A stretch of 64,000 nt of DNA from Riptortus pedestris (Eukaryota; Arthropoda; Insecta; Hemiptera; Alydidae), in assembly GCA_019009955.1 (NCBI GenBank), contig CM032233.1, positions 97,504,001 through 97,568,000 on the forward strand, given 5' to 3'. The notes below the pieces were generated by a model. It did no database searches. It saw only the letters and a list, made by a program, of their open reading frames with translations, and had not been told where the DNA came from. Made by a program: the position numbers and the translations under genes. How positions within the stretch are numbered: the stretch's first letter is position 1; each line of letters opens with the position of its first letter. Of the stretch, positions 13,700-35,522 are shown piece by piece.

Positions 13700-15290
13700 T
13701 AATGTTAACTCAGACAAGATTCGCGAAGTTTGAAACTAATTCTTAAATATTTAAAAATGTTAATACGATTAGATACTTCTCTAGTTGCATTATTTAGAAT
13801 ATTATGAAGTTGTGAATTATCTGCTGGCTGTTTGATGAATGGTAAATACTGTTCTCTGAAAGGGGAGTAAATAGGGCAATGAAGCATTATATGATAAATG
13901 TCCTCATTCAAATTTAAGTTAAACAATATGCAAATTTCTTTTGGATTAATATTATAGAATACATTTTTCATTGAAAACTTTATACAATGGTTGTTGGATG
14001 TTCTTAGCTGTGCAATGGTTTTTACAATTTGGAATGGCAAACCTATTGTTAGAAAGGTGAACCAGTAGTTGTGGAAATTGACTTTTGTAACTGACTATAA
14101 TTTGAAATTTGGAGTTTTTCAAAGTCTATAGAAAGTAATTTACTTTGGTATGCTTCTACTATTGAGCTAATGTGTAATTTAATTAAGTTTTTGTTTTGAG
14201 TAAGCCAGATGTCAATGAAATTTAAAGAGTTTAGTAGGTTTTTAATGTGAGATACCCAATTAAATCTGATATTATTTGTCGGACTCTGATCTAATAATAG
14301 GAGCCTATTATAGCAGATGCTAGGGAATCTTTCTCTGTCCATTGATAATATTTTACACAAACACTGAAGGGTTGATTTCATAATATGAGTTGACACAAAA
14401 TCCGAGCCTGTTTCTAAATAATGTTTCTTCAAGGAATAATGAGGAAGAGGAAAACATTACACCCAGATAAATGAACTTTTTCACCTGCTCTAACTTTTCA
14501 CCTGAGTAAAAGAAATTGTTTCCTTTATTGGATTTCCCCTTATGGAATTTCATAATTTTTGATTTTCCAGTGTTGACTTCTAAGGAATTCCTATGGCTAT
14601 ATTCCTCCAGAGTAGCTAACTTTTTCCGTAGGTCTCTCGGGTTATCTGACAGTATGGTTAAATCGTCAGCATATAACAGAACTATTACGTCATTATAAGC
14701 ATTTATTCTCAAGCCACCTAAACCTCTACTTCTAAAAAACATTTCCATGTCTGAGAGAAAACAAGCAAACAAAAAGGGGCTTAGCTTCTTCATTCAATTT
14801 TGAAGAAGCCCTTCTTGTAAGAAACATTTTGGTCTATGTTTCGTAATTTTAGTAGATAGGAAAGTATTTTTTTGCCTTCTTCCCTTTCCTCCAATGTTTT
14901 GTCAAGATTAATGGAAATGTTTTTGCATTTTAGTGTTTCTTTATGTCTAAACATTTCCTGTATAAGTCCATAGCTATTTAATGACACTAATATCGGCCCC
15001 TTTCCTAATCTATAACAATTATTTACAGCATAATCAGGAAGATTTATATTTACTTCGTTTAAAGCTTCCTTAACCTTTAAAAATGTATTTTCATTTTCTG
15101 TGTGTGGGGGGGGGGATATTATAAAGAACAAAGTTATTTTTCCTCAGCTGCTGATTCATCTCCTGCTGAAGCCTCTCAGTTTTTTCTTCAAGTAAAGCAC
15201 AAGTTTTTTTTGATAGTATTAAGTTCATTAATAAGTTCAGCATTTATTTTTATAAAACAGACATTTACCTGATCACAAATCATTTTTGAC
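13700..15290 (-). pseudogene. Internally deleted LINE: ORF1 fused to RT C-terminal half
   Basis: Minus strand, in order. A coiled-coil-like ORF1 start lies near 15290-15150 (ELINELNTIKK). An RRM/L1-ORF1-like domain follows at 15131-14790 (NCYRLGKGPILVSL; ISINLDKTLEEREEGKKIL). The RT C-terminal half follows immediately at 14793-14353 (FACFLSDMEMFF; catalytic LLYADDLTIL; VNTGKSKIMKF; FIYLGVMFSSS). The C-terminal region is at 14432-13705, ending with a cysteine/histidine cluster (CILFNLNL.. IYHIMLHC). The whole endonuclease and RT fingers/palm start are missing between ORF1 and RT, a deletion at about 14790. It belongs to the same general type as the element at 54-58 kb. Confidence 0.8.
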
Positions 15291-15299
15291 CAAATTTTA

Positions 15300-17545
15300 T
15301 AATATATATTCTGTAATATTAATTAATAATTGAATATTTTTGATAGTGTTCATCTTGAGTATAAAAAGATTCTTCAGACATGAAGTTTTAATTTATTTTT
15401 AAACGAAGAATATGTTTCAATAAATTTTATACACCAGGGCGGGGCGTTAAACATTTTTACTCCTGAAAATTACACGTTTTTTTGGAAATATTTATGTTTG
15501 TGGTTGGGGGTTTGAAACATTTGTTCTATTGTTATGTGTTATACTATTTTGGTAAAACAAGTTCATATTTTCTTTCACAAACTATATTTTTGGTACATAT
15601 ATATTCTGGGTCATTATTTTTAACACCTTAAAAAGTGGACGACAATACGTTTCTCTTTAGTTCCATCCTCTCCACCTCCATATTTATGGGGATGGGGGTA
15701 GTCCCTTTAAACCACCCTTTGTTTCGACACAGGATTAAAATTCAGTCCAATTACACTGATAAACAAGCAATAGATATCTGGCATGATGTTTACTTTTTCT
15801 ATTGCAGTTTTTCATGCTGATTACAAATCTGAAAACTGTTTTGCTCTATCTAATGCAACACCGATTTTCCCAATAACGCCGTAGGAGCTTTCTTTAAATC
15901 GCTCTGGGACCTGTGCTAATTGTGCTAGGAAGGTGGGAGCGGTGTCATTTATCTGTTAAGCATGACCTTTCATTTGACATGTAACAAACATCAGAGATAG
16001 CCTGTATATATAATACTTCATTCACAGCGATACTGAAACATGTAGTAAAAAAGATGTGAAAACATACTGATCTTCAAAAGTCTATGATGTATATTTACCG
16101 AAATATTTCGATTTTTTGTTATTAGCCTTCAATAACCCCACTCTTACACATGCCATATTAACAATAAGCTGTTATCATGAAGTACTTTATTCTAAGCTGG
16201 TATACCAAATATTGTTTTCAAGAACCGTTTATTATGCGACATAAATGCAAATTCGTTATGTGGTCATCAAATAAAATTTTACGTTTCAACTCGAAACTGT
16301 TTATTTAGTCTATGCCATACTCAATATTTAACCGTTTCAGTTAACACTAAGGATTATAGTTTTTATTGGCTGAATTCCAAATCCAGGGGAGGGGAATTCC
16401 AAAATATCTCGGTTGTAATGAGTCGGATCGTAACATGTTATAGAACCAATATTGTTAAACAATTGTTGCTCTATTCCTAGTCTCCAGAAGATGGGATTTG
16501 ATGAGGCTTAACTAATGTATGAAATAATAATAACATTGAAATGACCCACTTAATTCAAACCGCTCAAATTAACTGTGAGAAAAAAGAAAGAATTATTAGA
16601 TTTGTATTTTGGTTTCCTAAAATGCTTGAAAGAAATCAATATCAACGGACCGGACCTGCTACAATTCCACAAACTAGAATTATACAGGAAGACTACATTG
16701 GTATCTTCAAGTCCAGTATTTACATGAAATATAGATTTTAAAATATTTATATATAACAAGAAAAAATAGTAATACAAGATTTTAACTCTCCGTAAACAAT
16801 ATAGTTAGTTCCCGTAAACACCTAAAATACCTGCCCTTAATAAACGAAAACCTCTTTTTGTTAGCAATTATTTAAAACTAAAGACAAATTTTCACTAATA
16901 AAAAGACGTTTCAGGAAAAATTGGCGGATCCACTTATTTCTGTGCGTTGGACCTTGTGTCTTGTTTAAACCAAATAAAACCTGAGGCCAAAGGCTACCAT
17001 CAGTACCAACAACTTTTTGCACAAGCCAATATGTCTTAAGAAAGTCCTCATTCACTCCAACAAATTAAACAAATAATATTTACGAACATTTTAAATTACT
17101 GCTCTACAGAAATGAAATGTTATCGTATCTGACAACCTTGAGGGATATGCAAAACAACTCATTACATCAACATTTTTAACCTTCTGAAAATGGGTCGCCA
17201 AATGATCCAACTGGATAAATCAGAATTCTTCAAAAAACGAATTACTTTTTCTAGTGAATATTATTTCTGAAAAAGACAGAAAACCTAATCCAGGCTAAAT
17301 AAAGGCAATTCAAAATCTTACATCTTTTGGATATAATCATCAGCAATACTCACACGAAACGTAGTTACCTTTATCAGGTGACAAGACCAAAATATATTTC
17401 CCCTTTTGAAGATCTTTGAAAGCTTTTAGCACATTTAAGTGTAAGTAGAACTTAAGAAGGCTGATCCTACAAAAGACGTAAATTAGAATTCATAACATTG
17501 TAAATAGTTTATCCCTTCCACCTGAAGTAATTAAAAGGTGACAGG
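15300..17545. other. No recognised gene; weak family B fragment near 16.2-16.5 kb
   Basis: Mostly AT-rich sequence without coding signs. Around 16270-16480, phrases such as AATATTTAACCGTT and CAAAATATCTCGGTTGTAATG match a similar stretch near 20920-21060 and other family B elements. An eroded copy is therefore likely. Confidence 0.45.
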
Positions 17546-17550
17546 GAAAA

Positions 17551-19122
17551 GAGTTCAAGGAAACAAAAAAACTTCGCTTTCCTTTGCAAAAATGAAAAGA
17601 ACATTTATTAAAAACTGAAAAACCCCTTTTACAAAAAAATAAAAACACTTGATAATCAAACAAAATAATTAAAACAATAAAAGTGCTTGGAAAAAAGTAT
17701 TTGCACACTTCCACATTTACAAGTTAAAACTCAATTTTAATAGTTTTAATATTTTGTAAATAGGCCATTTGCGTCAATAATTGCTTGTAGACATCTGGGC
17801 ATTGAATTTACTAGGTTTTTAATTAAATCTAGGTTTATTTGTTCCCATTCTTGAACAAGAAGTTGTTTAAGGTGATGTGCACTAGTGAAATGGTGTTTTC
17901 TTACATATTCGTCACGGGTGTGCCATAAATTTTCAATTATATTTATATCTGGTGGCTGAGGAGGAGTGTGGAGCTGTCTTGGAACATTATATATTAACCA
18001 CTCCTTAGTTCTCCTCGCAGTATGTTTTGGATCATTGTCCTGCTGGAAATAGTACTGATCCTTGATTCCCATTTTTTCGACACTAACACGCAAATTACGG
18101 CGCAAAATGTTCACATAACCTTCCGCATTTAAATTGCCTTCGATGCTCACAAGATTTCCCACGCCATGGTAGGAAACACACCCCCAAACCATAACATGCC
18201 TTCCACCATGCTTTACAGTCGTTAAAAAATTTTGCTTCTTTAGGGCTTCATTACGATGTCGCCATATCGTCCTTCGACCATCTGAACCAAACAAATTAAA
18301 TTTGCTTTCGTCAGAAAAGACGACATTTTCCCAAAAGCTTAAGGGTTTTTGTACATACTCCCTAGCAAAAACAAGGCGCTTTTTGCGATTCGTTTCACTG
18401 ATGTATGGCTTCTTTCTCGGAACCCTACCATGGAGCCCTTCCGAATTCAAGGCATATCTAATTCTCCTGCTACTAACCTGGACTCCAGACGTTGATTGGA
18501 CCATGGCAGCCAGCTCCCGCGAACTTATCACGTGCTTTTTAAGAGCTTCTTTTCTTATTTTCCTCTTCAGTCTGGGAGTTAACTTTTTTGAACGCCCTTT
18601 ACGCTCACTGTTTTCAGTTGAACCACGTTCCTCGTACCTTTTTATAACGTATCACACAGTAGAAAAATTCAACCCTAAGGAATCTGCAATTTGGCGACAT
18701 GTTTTTTGCTGATTCCTCAGTAAAACAATTTTTTCGCGAGTCGCGATACTCAGCTCACTTGTCTTTGGCATGATAATTGTCTATTGATTGAAGAAAACTG
18801 TTTGAAAGACTAGAGAATACTGGTAATAAACGATAGAGATAAATTAGTAAACAAACCTATGGACACAGGAGGATTAATGCAAAAGTAAACAAAACTTGTG
18901 AGTCAAAGTAGACCAAGTGTGCAAATACTTTTTTCCAAGCACTTTTATTGTTTTAATTTTTTTGTTTCATTATGAAGTGGGGTCATTTTTTTTACAAAAG
19001 GTTTTTTCCAGTTTTTAATAAACGCACTTTTCATTTTTGCAAAGGAAAGTGAAGTTTTTTGTTTCCTTGAACTCATTTATTTATAAAAACATGATGTGCA
19101 AATACTTTTTTCCATCACTGTA
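17551..19122 (-). mobile_element. Tc1-like DNA transposon with long inverted repeats, left end truncated
   Basis: The right inverted repeat (18915-19120) has the IR/DR layout: AGTATTTGCAC motifs (reverse complement) at its inner and outer edges, with the outer one ending CATCACTG next to TA. The left repeat matches from 17551 to 17712 and has the inner motif (17680-17710), but its outer motif is gone. The outermost ~40 bp are therefore lost or diverged. Between the repeats lies the transposase on the minus strand. The missing outer left end should prevent mobility even if transposase were supplied. Confidence 0.9.
17746..18771 (-). pseudogene. Tc1-family transposase, full length with one nonsense codon
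   Basis: Would cut and paste the element by a DDE mechanism. Reading from ATG at 18771 (MPKTSELSIATREKIVL) to TAA at 17746-17748 gives 342 codons, the usual Tc1 length, in one frame. The only break is TGA at 18652-18654, inside the N-terminal helix-turn-helix region just before YVIKRYEERG. The catalytic triad is intact: D in VFSDES, D in YFQQDNDPKH, and E in IIENLW. Thirty-four residues separate the second D from E (DD34E). The single stop looks like a recent C-to-T type change. A GTG at 18529-18531 downstream of the stop is unlikely to be used as a start. Confidence 0.9.
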
Positions 19123-19394
19123 TATATATATGTGCACTAAACCCACGACATTAAATAATTTTACTTTTAATCATTTAATGACAATTGTCCATTTCATTTA
19201 TGGTTGGTAAGTCCAACTTCTTTTCCCCCACACACAAACGATTATAACTATTTTGTGCTATCGATTCTCCGTTTGTTTACAAGCGTTTTTTAGTGTTTTG
19301 GGTGCTTTCAGGAAGCTCAGTAAATATGTGTTTTAAGATCCATTTAAAATTTTAGCCTGGGTCATTTTTATAGTTTATTTAGACTCAGTTGAGC

Positions 19395-29169
<9,775 letters not shown>

Positions 29170-30190
29170 ATCTATATGTTCAGGCATGTAATATAATTTT
29201 GTAAAAATACATTTTTTTTGTATATAAAAACGTTTTTTATTGTGCTTCATGCAAAATGTTGCCCTCCATTAAGGCCTTTAGGTCAATTAAATTAATTTTA
29301 TTTAAAAATGCAGTTTTGTCAATGTTTCAGACAACTCATTGTCATTATTAAGGCAAACTCCTATTTTTTGCTGCTTAAACAATTATCATCCTTCATCCAA
29401 GGGTGTCCTGGATTACTTAATCCTTAAAGGACCACTGCCATATATCTTCTGTAAACAATAATGATCTTAAGGCGCCCAAAAAAGCTGGCCATCTACCAAT
29501 CTGAAAAAAAAATGAAGTCAAGTCTAACTTAGTAATTTTCTTTGTAAGAGGAATATACAAATGAATTACAAATAAGTAAATTTAATTTAATAATTTAATG
29601 GATTATAAGGACAATCTTTCTAATTTAATGACATTTCTATATCCAGGTAACCTTAAGCACAAGAAAGAACCAGTTAAAAAAGAAGAACCTCTGTCATGCT
29701 CATTATCTTCAATGTTTACCAAAAAGCATATTATACTTAATTTTAATCTTGTAATAGGGATCACATAAATAAAGTAATGTTTAGAACTCAGTTAAGATAT
29801 TTTAGTATCTTGGTTTAATAATAAATACATTTTTTCCTAAAATGTAAAAAAAAAAATGGATGAATTATTTGTGTCAATTTTTCTCCTTTTTTAAACTATT
29901 ATGCATATTATATTAAAACGTTTCAAAGCTAATAATTTTGGAGCTGACAAAAGGACAAGCTGTTATAAAAATGACTTTTTTTTTAAAAAAAAGTAATCTT
30001 AAATGTCTTGCACTAAGGGAAAGGATAGGGTAAATGATATGGGTAAGTCTGGAGTACACCAAACATCTTGCATGATTGTTCTTCAACATTGGTGGAACTG
30101 ACCATAATTTAAAACAAGGCTAAAATATAAGTTAAATTTTCATTTTAATTGTAATGCAATTTTCTGAAAAATAAATTAACTTTCTTACTT
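29170..30190. other. 3' flank of the shu-like gene
   Basis: AT-rich. An AATAAA at about 29768-29773 is a possible but distant polyadenylation signal. No second gene is recognised until the minus-strand candidate exon at 30193. Confidence 0.4.
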
Positions 30191-30192
30191 AC

Positions 30193-30352
30193 TACAAAGA
30201 GACACACTCATCACAATAAAGTTCAAATAGCTTAATAGGAAAGTTTGGGTCATGTTCCAACTTCACAACAATACCATTGGGAGCTGCTAGAAAATTCTTG
30301 ATATCTTGATTTAAGAACTTAAATTTGCTCTCTGAATGCAAACCATGAGTAG
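30193..30352 (-). CDS. Candidate internal exon of an unidentified neighbouring gene
   Basis: On the minus strand, CACCTTCAG (acceptor) precedes 160 nt that stay open. They end at TTTGTA|GTAAGTAAG, a strong donor. Encoded text includes HGLHSESKFKFLNQDIKNFL, APNGIVVKLEH and FPIKLFELYCDECVSL. The balanced residue composition is unlike the surrounding repeats. The 'H..P...KLF..YCDEC' stretch is reminiscent of a B-box/TRIM zinc finger, but this is a guess. If real, the gene is convergent with shu and its other exons are not seen here. Confidence 0.45.
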
Positions 30353-30648
30353 CTGAAGGTGCCATGAAAAGTGAGAGAGAATTTTTTTTTTTTGTTATTG
30401 AAAAAAGTATCATTTTTTTTCTTTTACTTTACCCTCTAAAGCTGTACTACTCCATGTAAGTACTATTGTAGTATTAAAGTTTCACTTGCAAAACAATTTG
30501 AATTTTGTTTCACTTATTCAAAATCATATAGAATTTTTGTGAAAGTCTGTTTCTCACAAAAAATGTAGGTGTTCTAAACTTTGATGCCAGACTATTATAT
30601 AGTTTTAATATACGCTATGGGGGTTTTAGAATAGACATGGTTTTCTAA

Positions 30649-30651
<3 letters not shown>

Positions 30652-30691
<40 letters not shown>
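30652..30691. repeat. (TA)n microsatellite
   Basis: TA tract immediately upstream of the first family A copy of the cluster. Confidence 0.95.
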
Positions 30692-30697
<6 letters not shown>

Positions 30698-31335
30698 GTC
30701 TGTACATTGATTTTTTTCGCGAAATTTCACGATAACTTTTCGTTTCACATGTCATAGACACCATAACTGCATTTTGTTTCTTTGTTACCTTTTCACGCAT
30801 AAACGCCTGAACCGAATTTTATGAAACTTGGTATGAATATTACTACTAACCCAACTTAGACTTTAGGCTATATTAATATCCTCTGAGAAGAACAGGAGTG
30901 GGGGTTATAAGGGAGGCCTGAAATTAATAATAGTGATATTTTATTTCCTATTGGTTTTTCGGCAAATATGAACATAACAAAAGTTGTTTTTTTTTGTTAT
31001 TTAGAGAAATTTGCTCAACAATTCTTTTCAATATGAACTACCAGGTACAGCACCTGGAAAAATTAATTTTAATGTATGATAATATTTTGTCCTTAATAAT
31101 TCAAATCTATGCACAATGCACAGGGAACGGGAAATATGACAATATGGAGGACAGTGAAGTCTTGCATAAAAAATTAATTTTATTATTAATAAATCCACAG
31201 AAACGACGGGTATTACCCCGTATAACACTGGGACGGGTAACTGTCAAAATATTGTGCAGTCAAGCCTTGCCAAAAAAATATCATCACCATTCAGCCTCAA
31301 ATGAATTCCCGGGCGAAGCCGGGTATCTGAGCTAG
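30692..31335 (+). mobile_element. Family A Helitron/Helentron-like element, copy A1
   Basis: The 5' end is AAAATTG..TCTGTACATTGA, then a T-run and CGCGAAATTTCACGATAAC. The 3' end carries the hairpin CCCGG-GCGAAG-CCGGG followed by TATCTGAGCTAG (CTRR terminus, then T). About 0.65 kb, the shortest copy, with only one internal AGGAGTGGGGGTTATAAG unit. Non-autonomous; no Rep/helicase coding. Confidence 0.8.
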
Positions 31336-32986
31336 TATATATATAAAATTGTAACCTCTGTCTGTACATTGATTTTTTTTGCGAATTTTCCCGATAACTT
31401 TTCATTTCACATGTCATAGACGCCATAACTGCATTTTGTTTCTTTTGTGTGTGTTTGTTTGTTTATTTGTATGTTTGTTTGTTACCTTTTCACGCATAAA
31501 CGGCTGAACCGAATTTTATGAAACTTGGTATGTATATTACTACTTGCTCAACTTAACTTTAGGCTATATTAATATCTTCTGAGACAAATAGGAGTGGGGG
31601 TTATAAGGAAAGCCTGAAATTAAAAATAGCGATATTTTGTTTCCTACTGGTTTTTCAGCAAATATGAACATATCAAAAGTTATTCACTTTGTTATTTGGA
31701 GTAACTTTTGCTATATACATTTTTTTCGTATACCGAATTATAAACGAGATATACGCTAAAACCTATAGCGGAAGTGAAGAAGTTTATTTGGCACAAAAGA
31801 CTCAACCGAAATAAATAAAACTCGGTATGTGTATTAGCACTAACGCCTTCATTATATTAAGCCATACCATCATTTCTAGGGACGGGCAGGAGTGGGGGTT
31901 GTAAGGAAGGCCTGAAATTAAAAATAGCGATATTTCGTTTCCTATTGGTTTTTCGGCAAATATGAACATAACAAAAGTTGTTTATTTTGTTATTTAGAGT
32001 AACTTTTTTTATATACACTTTTTTCGTATACCGAATTATAAACGAGATATACGCTAAAACCTAGAGCGGAAGTGAACAGTTTATTTGGCACAAAAGAGTC
32101 AACCGAACTAAATAAAACTCGGTATGTGTATTAGCACTAACGCCTTCATTATTATAAGCCATACCAACATTTCTAGGGACGGGCAGGAGTGGGGGTTGTA
32201 AGGGAGGCCTAAATTTAAAAATAGTGGTATTTCGTTTTCTATTCGTTTTTATGCAAATATGCACATGACAAAAGTAGTTTATTTTTTTATTTAAAGTAAC
32301 TTTTGTGATATTCACTTTTGTTTCATAGCAAAGTATAAACGAGATATACACTAAAAACTAAAGCGAGAGCTAACAATGGTATTAAGCACTAACGATTGAA
32401 CGGGACTTAATTAAACTCGGTATGTGAATTAGTATTAATTCATCCATGATTATAAGCTATATTTGAATTTTTAGATTCGAACGGGAGTGGGGTTTATAAG
32501 GGAGGCCTGAAATAAAAATTCGCGATATTTCATTTTCTATTTGTTTTAAGGCAAACGTGCACATAAAAAAAGTTGTTTAATTTGTTATTTAGAGTAACTT
32601 TAGTTTTATACATTTTTTCGGGAACAGTGTATAAAGCAAGTAATTTGCGTAGATATATTTAAATGCTCAACAATTCTTTCCAAAATGAATTACCAGGTAC
32701 CTCCCCTGGGAAAATTAATTCAAATGTACGTTATTATTTTGTCCTTAGTAATTCAAATCTATGCATAATGCACAGGAGACGGGAAATATGACAATATAGA
32801 GGACAGTGAAGCCTTACATAAAAAATTAATTTTATTATTAACAAATCAACAGCAATGACGGGCATAAACCCTAAATACTGGGACGGGTAAATGCCAAAAT
32901 ATTGTGCATAGTAAAGCCTTGCCAAAAAATACCATCACCATTCAACCTTAAATGAATTCCCGGGCGAAGCCGGGTATCTGAGCTAG
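31336..32986 (+). mobile_element. Family A element, copy A2
   Basis: Starts directly at the A1 terminus (CTAG|TATATATATAAAATTG) and ends CCCGGGCGAAGCCGGG TATCTGAGCTAG. It holds about four internal ~300-bp units, each opening with the GGGCAGGAGTGGGGGTT..GGAGGCCTGAAAT block (near 31590, 31889, 32185 and 32485) and containing the TATACCGAATTATAAACGAG block. Confidence 0.85.
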
Positions 32987-34289
32987 TATATATATAAAAT
33001 TATAACCTCTGTCTGTACATTAATTTTTTTCGTAAAATTTCACGATAACGATTCGTTTGCCATGTCATAGACACCATAACTGCATTTTGTTTCTTTAGTG
33101 TATGTTTGTTTGTTACCTTTTCACGCATAAACGGCTGAACCGAATTTTATGAAACTTGGTATGTATATTACTACTTGCTCAACTTAGACTTTAGGCTATA
33201 TTAATATTCTCTAAGACCAACAGGAGTGAAAGTTATAAGGGAGGCCTGAAATTAAAAATAACGATATTTCGTTTCCTATTGGTTTTTCGGCAAATATGCA
33301 CATATTTATTTTGTTATTTAGAGGAACTTTTCTTATATACACTTCCGACGTATACCTAAGTATAAATGAGTTATATGTTAAAAACTACTGGGGAAGTCAG
33401 CAATTTTATTTGGCACAAAATACTCAACCGAACTAAACCAAACTCGGTATGTGAATTAGCATTAATGCCTTCCTTATAATAAGTCATACTAACATTTCTA
33501 GGTACGGGCAGGAGTGGGGGTTATAAGGGAGGCCTGAAATTAAAAATAGTGATATTTCGTTTCCTATTGGTTTTTCGGAAATTGTGGATATAACAAAAGT
33601 TGTTTATTTTGTTATATAGAGTAACTTTTCTTATATACACTTTCGTCGTATACCGAAGTATAAATGAGTTATACGCTAAAAATTATAGCGGGAGTCAACT
33701 ATTTTATTGGGCGCTAACGATTGAACCGAACTTAACAAAGCTCGGTATGTCAATTAGCATTAATTCTTCCATGATTATAAGCTATATTAAAATTTTTAGG
33801 TAAGAACGGGAGTGGGGGCTATAAGGGGGGCTTGAAATAAAAATTTGTGATATTTCATTGTCTATTTGTTTTTCGACAAAATGCACATAACAAAAGTTGT
33901 TTATTTTGTTATTTAGATTAACTTTTGTTTTATACATTTCTCCAGGAACAATGCGTGGAGCAAGTAATTTGCGTAGATATATTGAAATGCTCAACAATTC
34001 CCCTCACGTGGAAAAATTAATTCAAATCTACGTTAATATTTTGTCCTTAATAACTGAAATCTATGCATAATACACAGGATACGGGAAATATGACCAGATG
34101 GAGGACAGTGAAGTCTTACATACAAATATTTAAATTTTTATTATTAACAAATGCCAACAACGGGTATAAACCCTATACACTGGGACGGGTAAATGTCAAA
34201 ATAGTGTGAAAAGTAAAACCTTGCCAAAAAAATACCATCACCATTCAGCCTCAAATGAATTCCCGGGCGAAGCTGGGTATCTGAGCGAG
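32987..34289 (+). mobile_element. Family A element, copy A3
   Basis: Head-to-tail with A2. It has the same 5' AACCTCTGTCTGTACATT signature, about three internal units, and a mutated terminus (CTGAGCGAG instead of CTGAGCTAG). Confidence 0.85.
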
Positions 34290-34819
34290 TATATATATAA
34301 AATTGTAACCTCTGTCTGTACATTGATTTTTTTCTCGTATTTCACGATAACGTTTCGTTTCCCATGTCATAGACACCATAACTGCATTTTGTTTCTTTAG
34401 TGTATGTTTGTTTGTTACCTTTTCAAGCATAAACGGCTTAACCGAATTTTATGAAACTTGGTATGTATATTACTACTAACCCAACTTAGACTTTAGGCTA
34501 TGTGAATATTCTCTGAGACGAACAGGAGTGGGGGTTATAAGGGAGGCCTGAAATTAAAAATAACGATATTTCGTTTCCTATTGGTTTTTCGGCAAATATG
34601 AACATAACAATAGTTGTTCACTTTGTTATTTAGAGTAACTTTTGATGTATACATTTTTTTCGTATACCGAATTATAAACGAGATATACGCTAAAACCTAT
34701 AGCGGAAGTGAAGAAGTTTATTTGGCACAAAAGACTCAACCGAAATAAATAAAACTTGGTATGTGTATTAGAGTATTTTTTATTATATTCACTTTTGTCT
34801 TATAACAAAGTATATACGA

Positions 34820-34869
<50 letters not shown>

Positions 34870-35174
34870 GAGATATACATTAAAAACTAAAGCGGGAGCC
34901 AACAATATTCTAGGGCACTAACGATTGAACCAAACTTAGCAAAACTCAGTATGTGAATTAGCATTAATTGTTCCGTGATTATAAGCTATATTAAAATTTT
35001 TAGGTTCGAACGGGAGGGGGGGGGGGTTAGCGGTTATGACGCGCCTAAAACAGCTGTCACCACAGGGCTTGGTACCGCATCAAGGGAAAGGAACTTTTAT
35101 TCATTCATGGTTTGGAAGATAGAATACTTTCTACGATTATGAATTATATGGTCCATTAAGTTATTAAAAAAAAA

Positions 35175-35219
<45 letters not shown>

Positions 35220-35461
35220 AAAAAAAAAAAAAAAAACAAAAAAAACAAAGCTACATGCACAGGAAACGGGAAATATGAAATTGTCAAGGACAGTGATGTC
35301 TTAAATAACAAATAATTTTATTATTAACAAATCCACAACAGTGACGAAATACTGGGACGGGTAAATGTCAAAATATTGTGGAATGTAAAGCCTCGCCAAA
35401 AAAATACCATCTTCATTCAGCCTCAAATGAATTCCCGGGCGAAGCCGGGTACCTTGGCTAG
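34290..35461 (+). mobile_element. Family A element, copy A4, with a nested retroposed fragment
   Basis: Has a standard 5' end and the 3' terminus GCCGGGTACCTTGGCTAG. Its middle is replaced by an internal TA tract (34818-34866) and by a poly(A)-tailed repeat D insertion (35030-35247). A internal sequence is missing around the insertion. Confidence 0.8.
35030..35247 (+). mobile_element. Repeat D retroposed fragment with an ~80-nt poly(A) tail
   Basis: Sequence 35035-35165 (GCACCAAGCC region; CCGCATCAAGGGAAAGGAAC, then TTTTATTCATTCATGG) is a close copy of 44370-44505. It runs into an A-rich tail with scattered C (35166-35247). The tail implies RNA-mediated insertion into element A4. Confidence 0.7.
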
Positions 35462-35473
35462 TATATATATATA

Positions 35474-35520
<47 letters not shown>

Positions 35521-35522
<2 letters not shown>

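Noticed and set aside
29641..29760. Lysine-rich open stretch after CCAG (KKEPVKKEEP) as an extra shu exon
   Set aside because: It lies 470 bp beyond a good stop codon, and no donor/acceptor pairing requires it.
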